Origin: Actinomycetota bacterium
GTDB lineage: Bacteria; Actinomycetota; Actinomycetes; Propionibacteriales; Propionibacteriaceae
Direction: 5' to 3'
DNA: 64,000 nt
Assembly: GCA_020161755.1 (NCBI GenBank)
Contig: JAIUOS010000002.1
Coordinates: 124,001-188,000, forward strand
Numbering within the stretch: position 1 is the first letter of the stretch; every line of letters starts with the position of its first letter. Positions 50,667 through 59,800 of the stretch are shown piece after piece. The notes beneath the pieces are model-generated. The model had not been told where the DNA came from, searched no databases, and worked only from the letters and a program-made list of their open reading frames with translations. The translations under genes were made by a program, and so were the position numbers.

Positions 50667-52099
50667 AGCGACCCGATCCCCGCCAGATTGGCTGGCAGAT
50701 CGGCCACGCCCAAGAACCCCGCGGCGCCGGCGAACTGTGGTGCCCGTGGGACCGCACCGCCGGCGTCGTCGGCCCGCAGGGATCGGGCAAGACCCTTGAC
50801 CTGCTCATCCCCGCCTTGCTGGCGGCGCCCGGTGCTGCGCTCGTGACGCTGACCAAGGCCGACGACCTGCTGTTGTCGCTGCCCGCCCGCTCTGGCGGTG
50901 ATCGTCCGTGTGTTGTCCTTGATCCGTTCAGCCTCGCACCCGGCCTGCCCGAACTGGTGTGGGACCCGATCGTCGGCTGCATCGACCCGCTGTTGGCTGA
51001 ACGTCGGGCGAAGGCGTTCACCGCGGGGACGATCAGCTCGACCATCGCATCCGGGCAGAGTGACCCTGCTGCCAGGTTCTACGCCGCCGAGGCTGCCAAG
51101 GTCATCCAGGCGTTCTTCCACGCCGCCGCTCTCACCGGCCTGACGATCGAGGACGTCCTGGAGTGGATCGCCCACCCGACCGGCACCACGGAGCCCGGCG
51201 AGATCCTGCGCGAACACCCGCACGCTGCCCGGTTCTGGGCCGGGCTGCTCCACGGCGCCCTGGGCGGCGACCACCGCACCGTCGGCAACACCATCACTAC
51301 CTGCCAGCAGGCGCTGGCACTGTTCTTCCAGCCAGAGATTCGGGAACGCTGCGTCCCATCGGAGGACCGTCACGCGACCGACATCGCCGACGTGATCCAG
51401 CGGGGCGGTACGTTCTACCTCCTCGGACGCGAAGACCCCTACGCCTCCGCCTCGCCACTCATGACGGCGATCACCGAGCACATCCTGGACACCGCGCTCG
51501 TCCTCGCCAACCAATCGGAGTGGGGGCGGCTGTGCCCGCCCATACTCGCCTGCCTGGACGAACTGCCGTCCACAGCACCCCTGCCGACCCTGCGAACCCG
51601 GATGGCCAACGAACGCTCGCTCGGGATCTCGTTCGTTTACGCTGCCCAAGCCTGGCGCCAGCTGACCGCGATCTTCGGCCAGGACGAAGCCCAGGCCCTG
51701 TTTGGACTCACGAACGTGATGGTCGTCTTCGGCGGCTCGAAGGACGTCGGGTTCAACCGCGACATCTCGGAACTCACCGGCACCGTCCGAGTCGCCCGCA
51801 CCGGCTGGCACACCGACCGCGGCGGCCGAAGCATCTCCGCCGATGACATCCCCGTCCTCCGACCCGAGGAAGTCCGTCAACTCCCCGAACGTCAAGCCCT
51901 CGTGATCGCCGAGAACGGCAAGCCGGTGATCGCCAGACTCCATCGCTGCATCGACGGCCGAGCCGGACGCAAGCTCCTTGACGGACAGCGGAGGCTCCGG
52001 GAGGAGGGCACATTCACACGGAACGCCCAGCCCTCCGCGGCCGATCGTGCAGCGTCGGCCATTGCCGAAGCCAGCCGTCGGAACCTGGCAAGCAGGTAG
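50663..52099 (+). CDS. VirD4/TraG-type coupling protein
   Basis: A 478-residue ATPase that brings the relaxase-DNA complex to the T4SS. Walker A GPQGSGKT is at about residues 36-43, and ILACLDELPSTAPLPTLRTR at about 292 holds Walker B and the TraG-specific segment. GISFVYAAQAWRQL follows. It has no N-terminal membrane helices, unlike classical VirD4; the small membrane protein before it may replace them. The start overlaps that gene by 4 bp. Confidence 0.88.
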   Translation: MKRPDPRQIGWQIGHAQEPRGAGELWCPWDRTAGVVGPQGSGKTLDLLIPALLAAPGAALVTLTKADDLLLSLPARSGGDRPCVVLDPFSLAPGLPELVWDPIVGCIDPLLAERRAKAFTAGTISSTIASGQSDPAARFYAAEAAKVIQAFFHAAALTGLTIEDVLEWIAHPTGTTEPGEILREHPHAARFWAGLLHGALGGDHRTVGNTITTCQQALALFFQPEIRERCVPSEDRHATDIADVIQRGGTFYLLGREDPYASASPLMTAITEHILDTALVLANQSEWGRLCPPILACLDELPSTAPLPTLRTRMANERSLGISFVYAAQAWRQLTAIFGQDEAQALFGLTNVMVVFGGSKDVGFNRDISELTGTVRVARTGWHTDRGGRSISADDIPVLRPEEVRQLPERQALVIAENGKPVIARLHRCIDGRAGRKLLDGQRRLREEGTFTRNAQPSAADRAASAIAEASRRNLASR

Positions 52100-52102
52100 C
52101 CC

Positions 52103-52822
52103 ATGACCGAGAACCGCAACGCCGACGGTTTCCTGGTCCTCCCGTTCCCGCAGCCGGGCCCAGTGATCCGCAGGCTTCACCGGCACTGGTGGACGGTCGA
52201 GAACGGCACCCCGCTGGAGCAGGACAAGGCCAAGGAGCGCCCCGCCGGTCGTCCCTGGGACCCAGCGACTCTCGGCACCAGCGGGGAGCGGCTGGAACTG
52301 TGGCGCTGGCTGGAGGACGTCGTGCGGTGGTTCAACCACGAGTACGCGTGGGACACCAGCCAGGTCATCCCCGACTGCTGGCCTGACCACCCTCACCTCG
52401 TCCACGAGATCGCCATCCTGGCCGACGCTCGCCGACGGGCAGGCAGCAGCGCCAACTCCGCTGCCCTCGAAGAGTGGCACCGGGTCTGCGTGCCCTGGTT
52501 CCTCGACCGCATGCAGAAGAGCATCAAAGCCCACTGCGAAGAGCGCCACCAGGCATGGCCCGCCAGGGCACGCTACGCACGCCACGTCGGCCAGGAGAGC
52601 TTCACCCTCCGCAACCTCCGCAGTATCGAGGACGTCGAGGAGGTCGGCGCTCGCTCCGGAAGTCCGTGGGTCACAGACATCGGCGGCGATGAGATCAACA
52701 TCATCACAGGCGAGGTGAGGAACAGGTCCGAGGAGGAGCAGATTGCTGTGGAGGAACGGGAGCGGCAGCGTGCAGCCCAAGGTCAGGATCAGTTGCCGCC
52801 GGAGCCTGAACAGGCGCAGTGA
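52103..52822 (+). CDS. DUF4913-like protein of the conjugation operon
   Basis: A 239-residue soluble protein. WFNHEYAWDTSQVIPDCWPD, HLVHEIAILADARR and WHRVCVPWFLDRM carry the Trp-rich pattern of DUF4913, found beside TraG genes in actinobacterial elements. Residues 200-239 are Glu/Gln-rich and disordered. It follows the coupling-protein gene by 3 bp. The 126 bp after it contain the AbiE operator. Confidence 0.7.
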   Translation: MTENRNADGFLVLPFPQPGPVIRRLHRHWWTVENGTPLEQDKAKERPAGRPWDPATLGTSGERLELWRWLEDVVRWFNHEYAWDTSQVIPDCWPDHPHLVHEIAILADARRRAGSSANSAALEEWHRVCVPWFLDRMQKSIKAHCEERHQAWPARARYARHVGQESFTLRNLRSIEDVEEVGARSGSPWVTDIGGDEINIITGEVRNRSEEEQIAVEERERQRAAQGQDQLPPEPEQAQ

Positions 52823-52905
52823 CACAGCTGCCGCCACTGGGCGAGGGGCCCAGGAGGTCTCGCGCCAGCCTTGGTAACGCAGATTCCTGTAGAGCGTTGT
52901 CGATG

Positions 52906-52928
52906 GGATACCGCAGATTGACGTATCC
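52906..52928 (+). promoter_or_regulatory. Operator before the AbiE-type pair
   Basis: GGATAC (52906-52911) and GTATCC (52923-52928) are inverted 6-mers 11 bp apart. CGCAGATT occurs twice in direct orientation (52878-52885, 52912-52919). The site lies 20 bp before the antitoxin start, where AbiEi-type antitoxins repress their own promoter. Confidence 0.6.
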
Positions 52929-52948
52929 TTATGTGTGAGGTGATAGAC

Positions 52949-53647
52949 ATGACCATCAGGGCGCCTGAGCGCAACCGTGCGGGTGCGGCGGCGGCACGCG
53001 GACTGGTTCTGCGTTCCCGGGACCGGTTCTGGCGTCCTGGCGACCTCCGTTTGCCGTCTTCGACGGCCTACCATCTGTTGGGGGAGTTGGCCGAAGCTGA
53101 CGAGCTGCGCCGGGTTCGCCATGGCCTGTACTGGCGCGGGCGCCGTTCCCCGTTCGGCATGGGCTGGCCTCCGCAGGAGGTGGTGCTGCGTGAGGTCGCG
53201 CCTGGGCCTGGGGTTGGGCCGGCGGGGCTGCTGGCAGCGAATGCGCTCCGGTTCTCCACGCAGGTTCCGCGCCGGGCGTTGTACGCCGTTCCGGAGCGGG
53301 CGCCGGCCGATGTCGGCTCGCTTCGGTTCGTCTCGCGAGCTGCGCGCATCGGGCGCACCCGGCAAAGACTCAATCCCGCCGAGGTTGCCTTCCTGGAGGT
53401 ATTGGACGGCTGGGACCGTCTGGTCGAACTTGATCCCGCCGACGCAGACGCCCGCGGGATCCAGCTGCTGACCGAGGGTGGGTTGCGGCCCGAACGGCTC
53501 GCGCGCGCCGCGCGCACCGAGCCGGGACGGGTCCGAGTGCGCTTGCGGAGTCTGTTGGCCGAGTCCGGCCGTGCCGACCTCGCGGCCCTCGTGCCGGACG
53601 CCGACCCCCGCACGACGGCTTCCGTGACGCAGGCGCGGGTCGCGTGA
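52949..53647 (+). CDS. AbiEi-family antitoxin
   Basis: A 232-residue protein. The N-terminal winged HTH (LRLPSSTAYHLLGELAEADE, then LRRVRHGLYWRGRRSPFG) and the following domain match the AbiEi/AbiEi_4 antitoxin group of type IV toxin-antitoxin systems. The antitoxin counteracts the partner nucleotidyltransferase and represses transcription. ATG 52949 is favoured by the upstream purine stretch GTGAGGTGA; an ATG six codons earlier is possible. The stop overlaps the toxin start. Confidence 0.8.
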   Translation: MTIRAPERNRAGAAAARGLVLRSRDRFWRPGDLRLPSSTAYHLLGELAEADELRRVRHGLYWRGRRSPFGMGWPPQEVVLREVAPGPGVGPAGLLAANALRFSTQVPRRALYAVPERAPADVGSLRFVSRAARIGRTRQRLNPAEVAFLEVLDGWDRLVELDPADADARGIQLLTEGGLRPERLARAARTEPGRVRVRLRSLLAESGRADLAALVPDADPRTTASVTQARVA

Positions 53648-54651
53648 TGGCGGACGACGTCGTCCTGCCGTTGTGGCGCGATGTGGACCAGGCGGCTTTC
53701 GATCAGGCGGTGATCGATGTCGCGGCCCGTCTCGACGTGCTGCCGCTCGCGGTCGAGAAGGATTACTGGGTGTGCCGGGCGCTGCGGGCGATCACGACTG
53801 GGTTCCCCGGCGAGGTGGTGTTCAAGGGCGGGACGAGCCTGGAGAAGCTGAGGATCATCCAACGCTTCTCCGAAGACCTCGACCTGCTCGTCATCGGCGA
53901 CTACGGATCCGGACGGGCCGCCGAGCGCGCACTGAAGACCATGCTCCTGACCGCGGCCGTCGAGACGGGTGCGGAACCGACCGACACGCGCTCGGGTGGC
54001 AAACCCGGCAACTTCCACCGCGCGGGCTACCTCGCGCCGGCGTTGCAGCAGCACACATCGTCCGGTGCCGTTGCAGACGCTTCGGCGATCCTTGTCGAGC
54101 TGGGCCAGTCTGGCGGTCCCAATCCCCACTCCGCCCGAAGTGTCACCTCGCTGCTCGGGCGCGAGTTGGCGACCGCCTCCGGCTTCGACCCGCAGGCTTG
54201 GGCCGATCTGGCTGCATTCGATGCCGAGATTCTTCATCCCGGCCGCACCCTGGTCGAAAAGCTCCTGCGGGTCAACAACTTCGCCGCCGACCCCGACGCG
54301 ATTGAGGGGTCGCATGGGTGGTCCCGGATCGGCCGCCAGTTCTACGACATCCATGCGCTGCTCGGCACCCAGGAGGTGCTCGACTTGCTCGCCGATCACG
54401 ACGCGGTCGGCGAGATCCTGGACAGCGCGTTCGCCGTCTCCGAATCGTTGGGACGGCCAGACCGACCCGTCCCAGACGGCGGTTTCGCAGCGATGCCTGT
54501 GTTTGACCCTGCCTGGTCGTACGCGACGCAGCTGCGCGCCGAACACGACGCCGCAATGCGCGACCTCTACTACGGCAAGGACGAACCGCCCACATTCGAC
54601 GCCGTCATCAAACGCGTCCACGAGCACGCAGCACTGCTCGCTCTCGAGTAG
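53647..54651 (+). CDS. AbiEii-family nucleotidyltransferase toxin
   Basis: A 334-residue protein. VVFKGGTSLEKLRIIQRFSE then DLDLLV gives the GG-T/S and D-x-D motifs of the AbiEii/MenT nucleotidyltransferase fold (about residues 58-80). The EKDYWVCRALRAI helix before it is also typical. Such toxins add nucleotides to tRNA or other targets and cause abortive infection or growth arrest. ATG 53647 shares a base with the antitoxin stop; GTG 53644 is an alternative. The pair looks intact. Confidence 0.87.
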   Translation: MADDVVLPLWRDVDQAAFDQAVIDVAARLDVLPLAVEKDYWVCRALRAITTGFPGEVVFKGGTSLEKLRIIQRFSEDLDLLVIGDYGSGRAAERALKTMLLTAAVETGAEPTDTRSGGKPGNFHRAGYLAPALQQHTSSGAVADASAILVELGQSGGPNPHSARSVTSLLGRELATASGFDPQAWADLAAFDAEILHPGRTLVEKLLRVNNFAADPDAIEGSHGWSRIGRQFYDIHALLGTQEVLDLLADHDAVGEILDSAFAVSESLGRPDRPVPDGGFAAMPVFDPAWSYATQLRAEHDAAMRDLYYGKDEPPTFDAVIKRVHEHAALLALE

Positions 54652-54820
54652 CCAGGGCCTTGCAGCCCGCTCACGCTACCGATGTGGACCGACCCAAGGC
54701 GGAGGGCCAGGATGACGCCAGATGGGTGCGCCCGGCCATGCGCCGGCATTCGCGGAAAGCTCTCACGTACTCTGCCCGTTCGCCCCTGAAACGTCGGTGG
54801 AGTCTGGAACAATCAGCAGC

Positions 54821-56596
54821 ATGACTCAGGTGCCCGTCGAACCGGGCCCCTCTCGTCGCAGGCTTCGCTGGCGCCTGCCGGTGATCCTGAGCGGCCTCGT
54901 CGTTCTTGCCGTACTGCTCGCGTACCTGCAGCTCCACAACGATCCGACTGCACAGATTCGCGCCGATGCGGTGACGGCTGTGCGGACGCTCAAGACCGCT
55001 GATCTCGAGTCGCTGGAAGGGCAGCTTGCTGATTATCGGGGGAACCTCGACTTTGCCTACTTCTTCACGTCAGCGGTCACCCCGCGAGACCTTGGCGATG
55101 CGCTCGGCGCAGCCACTGGGTCCTCGGGGGCGGCGGACCAGACTGACCCTGACGCCGCGTACGAGACGGAGCTTGCTGATCTGGCGGGCACCCTCTCGCT
55201 TGCCACGCACGGGTCCGGTGATCGGGCGCTACCGGAGTTGTGGACAGCGGACTTCATCAAGGCGACGACAACTCCAAGCGCGCTGTACCGCGAGGACCAT
55301 GATGCCTCGACCGACGCAGGAATCGCTCGGGCTGATCAGGACGAAGCGAACGGCCAGAGCCTGCTGCTCCTGCTCTCGCGCGGCTATTGGTCGACTGACT
55401 TCCTGAAGGCAGCCACCGCGGCCTACTGGGACTTCGATCATTCGCAGGGCGGGAGTGCCTGGCCGCTGCCTCAGCGTGCTGGCGCGAAGTACGCGGCCGC
55501 GCCGGGTGGCAAGTACCTGACCGACGGCATTCTCGCCCTCACCGCCGCGCTGACTGCCAATCCTGTTGCGAGTGCGTGGGCGTTCACGGCATTCCAGCCC
55601 GGTACGGAGGCGATCGAGGGCTCCGGCCAGCAGGTAGGGAAGTTCACGCACTATCTATTCTTCGAACATCGATTCTCGAGTGGCTCCAGCACGAACGACG
55701 GCATCGGTATGACCGCGGCGCTCACGGCGCTTTCGGCGGCGATCGACGTCCTCAGTGACCCGGTCGACGCTCAGACCCCCGACTTCACCCAGAGCCAAGC
55801 CACCGACACCGGTCCGCTCCACGATGCGATCGTTCTCCGCAATGTCGCGGCGAACATCAGCAACGACAGCCGATGCTCGTGGAACCCCAGCGACTATTGG
55901 AACTGCGTCGTCATTGCTGCACAGTCGGTATGGCACTTCGCCGAAGCGGTTGTCAAGTGGGTCACGCAGGCGTGGGGTCAGTGCCTGAACTCCGGACACT
56001 GCGTCCTCGACATCCTGTCTCTGACGACATTCGCACCGCCCCCGTTCTCGGCGGTTGGCTTCGCGGCGGCCGCGGTGAACGCAACCTGGTACGCCATTGA
56101 CGGTGACTACCTCGATGCAGGGCTGTCCCTCGCGTTGGCCGTGCCCGGCCTTGCATTCGTCAAGATTGCCAAATCGGCCAAGGCTGGGGTCGACGCCGAG
56201 CGGGTTGCGGCTAACGCTGAGCGTGTTGCCCAGGCTGCGAAGGAAGTGCGCACGGGCGCTGAGACAGCCGACGCGTCCGTCGATGTGCTGACCGTGAAGT
56301 CGCTGGCCGCGCGACCCGCGATCAAGCCCGCAGTTCGGAACGAGGTGTTTGCGAACGCGCCGAAGGATGCGGCCGGGCATCCGATCGACCCTAATACTGG
56401 CAAAGCAATTGTCGGCAACTACGACGTTGGGCACAAGCCGGGCTATGAGTATCGATGCACTGTGAGGAAGGCGATTGCGCAAGCCTGGACGATGGCTGAG
56501 ATCGTGGCCTACGAGAACGATCCGAGCCACTACCAGATCGAAGATCCCTCGTCCAATCGAAGCCATCAACATGAGGCGCCGGTGTGCGCGAGTTGA
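54821..56596 (+). CDS. Polymorphic toxin with C-terminal GH-E nuclease domain
   Basis: A 591-residue protein. It has an N-terminal membrane anchor (residues 20-42, LPVILSGLVVLAVLLAYLQL), a long helical middle part, a hydrophobic stretch near residues 405-450, and a C-terminal nuclease of about 75 residues. The nuclease reads NYDVGHKPGYEYR, then NDPSHYQIEDPSSNRSHQHE. These are the Gly-His and Glu blocks of the GH-E branch of the HNH/EndoVII superfamily, found as tips of polymorphic and contact-dependent toxins. It is a rare modular toxin on a conjugative element. No immunity gene is recognisable in 56597-56895, which otherwise holds nothing clear. Confidence 0.78.
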   Translation: MTQVPVEPGPSRRRLRWRLPVILSGLVVLAVLLAYLQLHNDPTAQIRADAVTAVRTLKTADLESLEGQLADYRGNLDFAYFFTSAVTPRDLGDALGAATGSSGAADQTDPDAAYETELADLAGTLSLATHGSGDRALPELWTADFIKATTTPSALYREDHDASTDAGIARADQDEANGQSLLLLLSRGYWSTDFLKAATAAYWDFDHSQGGSAWPLPQRAGAKYAAAPGGKYLTDGILALTAALTANPVASAWAFTAFQPGTEAIEGSGQQVGKFTHYLFFEHRFSSGSSTNDGIGMTAALTALSAAIDVLSDPVDAQTPDFTQSQATDTGPLHDAIVLRNVAANISNDSRCSWNPSDYWNCVVIAAQSVWHFAEAVVKWVTQAWGQCLNSGHCVLDILSLTTFAPPPFSAVGFAAAAVNATWYAIDGDYLDAGLSLALAVPGLAFVKIAKSAKAGVDAERVAANAERVAQAAKEVRTGAETADASVDVLTVKSLAARPAIKPAVRNEVFANAPKDAAGHPIDPNTGKAIVGNYDVGHKPGYEYRCTVRKAIAQAWTMAEIVAYENDPSHYQIEDPSSNRSHQHEAPVCAS

Positions 56597-56895
56597 TTAT
56601 CGCGAGCCCAGCGACCATTGGGTTGTCCTCGCCCTCTGCCTCTGTGATGAAGTCCGGGAAGGCCACGGTGCCACATGGCCGAACGGGATCGCTCACCGGA
56701 GCGAGGCATCGACGAGCCTCGAGCGCGACCCCCTAGGCCTCGGTTCGGTGACCGGGGCTGCGAAGCGGCCTACCTGGGCGGCGCCCGTCGACATCTTCGC
56801 CCGCAGGCGCTGACCCACCCCCCACCCGCGATTGAGCCTTACCGGCCGGCTTGTGCGCGGATTGGGGGTCGCTGGATTCCATGTGATGTCTTCGA

Positions 56896-59800
56896 TCAGG
56901 GGCGAATGGAATCAGATCGCTCGGGCGCTGCAGTTCCGTTGGCAACGGCCGGGTCGGGGTTGCCGAGGAGGCGGTCGTCTGGTCGCGTGGGTGTCGATCC
57001 TCGTCTGCTCTGCCGGATCCCTGTGGTGTGCAAACCGAGGTGGGCCGCGAGCGCCGCGTGAAGCTCTGGCACGCTGCGCCCGGTAGCCTTCGCGAGTTCA
57101 GAGAGCGCATCGCTCCAGCGGATCGGACTGGCGGCGCCAATCACTCGGATCGCGTCCTCGACGCTTCCGTCACGGGCGCGTCCCGCGATGAGGTCGGCGA
57201 GCAGGGTGTGGCTGAGCGGTGTCGATGCGCGCAGCGCGGCGTCAAGCTCCTTCGATCGATCTTGTGTGACAAGCTCCGCGGGGTCGGTTCCCTCTGGAAG
57301 ACCAGCCATGAGGGGGTCGTGACCAACGTCGGTGAGAGTCCAGTAGTCGCGCTCGGCAGCGGCTCGGCCCGCCTTGTCGTTGTCGGTGGCGACAATCGGG
57401 ACGTCGGTGTGGCGGCGGAGTTGGCGGGCTTGTTTGCGGGTGAGCGCGGTGCCGAGCGCTGCGAGGCCGACATACTCGCCTGAGGTGGCGAGGGTGACGG
57501 CGATGGCGTCCATGGGCCCCTCGACGAGGACGGGGCGCCCGCCTCGCAGCAGGCTGGGAGTGTGTCCGTAGAGCTGGGCACCCTTGTGGAACAGCGGGGT
57601 CTCGGGGGTGTTCAGATACTTCGGTCCGGCGGTCTCGTCGGCGTCGGGGTGGCGGCGGGCGACGAACCCGAGGATCTGGTCGTCGTGGGTGATCGGGAAG
57701 ACGACGCGGTTGCGGAAACGGTCGATGAGGTTGCCGGTGGAGGCTTGCTTGGCCACGCCGGCGAGGATCATCTCGTGGTCGGTGACGCCTTGGCGGCGTA
57801 GGTGGCCGACCAGCGACGTCCAGCTGTCGGGGGCATAGCCCGGTCGGTAGCCGGGATCGCCAGTGATGTCGCTGTGGAGCCGGTCGACGAGGTAGTCGTG
57901 TGCCCAGGAGTCAGGGAATCGGGCCTCGAAGAACTGAGTGGCGAGTTCGTTGATGTGAGCGAGGCGTTCGGGGGTGGTGCCGGCTTCGTGCCAAGCGTCG
58001 CGGCGGCTGAGCAGCTCGTTGATCTCGGCCTGGGTGAGTCCGGGTTCGCCCCGTTGGGCGCGGGCCATGGCTTCGATCTGGAGGATCGCCCAGGCGTCGT
58101 CGACGATCTCGACCTCGTCTTCGGAGACGCCTTCCTGGGCGCTCGCATGCTCCTCAGACTCGGGCGTCCAGAGCCTGTCGACGGGATCATCGTGGACGGG
58201 GTTGGTGAGCATAGTGGTCCGCCACACGAGGGCCTGGCATTCGTCGAGGTCTTCGGCGCTGATCGGCGTGAGCAGGTCCGACAGGGCCCAGCCGCGGGCA
58301 GTCGCGCGGTCGAGGGCAGCGACGAGTGCTGGCCACCAGGCGGAGGCGCGCAGCTGTTCGACGCGGTCGGGGTCGACGGCTCTGCCGAAGTCGTCGGTCC
58401 ACGGCGTCGGGGTGGGGTCGGTCATGGTGGTGGCAACGGCGGGTTCGAGATGGCGGTTGATGCGCCACCAGAGGGCGGCTGCGGCGTGGTCGTCGGGCAG
58501 GACGCCTTCGGCGGCTGCGGAGGCGAGTAGACCAACCGCGTCGATGCCAGCGCTGGTCAGCCGGGCGAGCTGCCGTGCCAGGCTCGCCTGGTAGGGGTCG
58601 TTCTCGATGGCGGGGCTGATGGTGGCGAGCAGGGGTGCCCATTCGGCCAGGGCCGGGTTGCGGTCGGTGGCAAGCTGCCTGTCGAGCCTGTGCTGGTGGC
58701 GTGCTGCGGCAGCGGCGAACTGCGGTTCTCCGGTGGGTCGCAGGTCGGTGTCGGGGACGGCCATCGCCGCCCGCCACACCGCCACCTCACCGAGAAGCGA
58801 CGTCGGTAGACGCGGCCCCTCGCCGACCCAGGCGGGCGTCCGGGTCGCCTCGGCAGCCTGCTGACGGACTTCGTCGGCCAGAGTGCTGACAAGGCTGGCG
58901 CGCTCGGTGAGGTAGACACCCCACTTCGGATCGACGGCCAGGCGTTCGGGGATGCCGGGCAGCCAAGGCAGCGGTCCGGCGGGTGCGCGGGGGGTAGCGT
59001 CAAGGCGCCAGTCAAGGACAGCCGCTGCGTCGTGGGCGTCCTTCAGGGAGCCTTGGGCGAGGGCTTCGTTGAGCGCGACGAGCGGGTCGACACCGGTCGC
59101 GTTGAGCAGCAGCAGGTGGGTGCGGAGGGTCGGCCAAGCAGGGGCGAAAGTGATCCAGGACAGTCCGGTTTCGGCGATCGCGTCGAGGCTGGCGATCACA
59201 TCAGGCTCGGCAGTCTGCTCGATCGCGACCAGCAGCGCGTCGGCGTAGCGGGCCGTCGCCTCACCGAGCCGTACGGCCGGATCGTCCTGCAGAGCGATCG
59301 AGGTGGTGGCCGAGACGGGGGCTTCGTCGCGGGTGAGGATGCGGGTGAGCAGGTCTGTCGGGGTCGGCGGAATGACGGAGTCGGATTCGACCAGGCTGTG
59401 CGGGTCGCCGTCCCCGACGTTGACCAGGTAGATGTGGTTCGCGGTGCGTCCGCGGGTGACCATCGTGTACAGCTGCTGGCGCGATTCGCTGCCCGTGGCG
59501 AGCCCGTGCAAGGCGTCGGCGGTGACGCCCTGGGCGCCGTGGACGGTGGTCGCATAGCCGAGCTCGGTGGATTCGGCGACGTAGTCGGCGGGCAGGGTGA
59601 CGATGCGGCGGTGGGTGTTGTGCTGGGCGGTGAGCCGGCCGTTGGCGGCGACCTTGAGGACGGTCCAGCGGTCGCCGTTCTTCACCCAGTCGGTGCGGCT
59701 CACCCGCAGCTTGCGGTTGTTGAGCCGGGTGATGATCGTGTCTCCGGCTGAGGCACGGTTGCCGTCGGCGAGGGTGACTTCCCGTCCGGGATGCTGCCCG

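Noticed and set aside
50504-53365. A 953-codon open frame on the minus strand opposite the coupling-protein operon
   Set aside because: It runs antisense through three well-supported coupled genes, has low-complexity Arg/Gly/Ala-rich sequence, and is the usual GC-rich shadow.
56391-56696. Minus-strand 101-codon frame after the GH-E toxin as immunity gene
   Set aside because: It overlaps the nuclease-coding end on the opposite strand, has a low-complexity C-terminal half, and immunity genes normally follow in the same direction.
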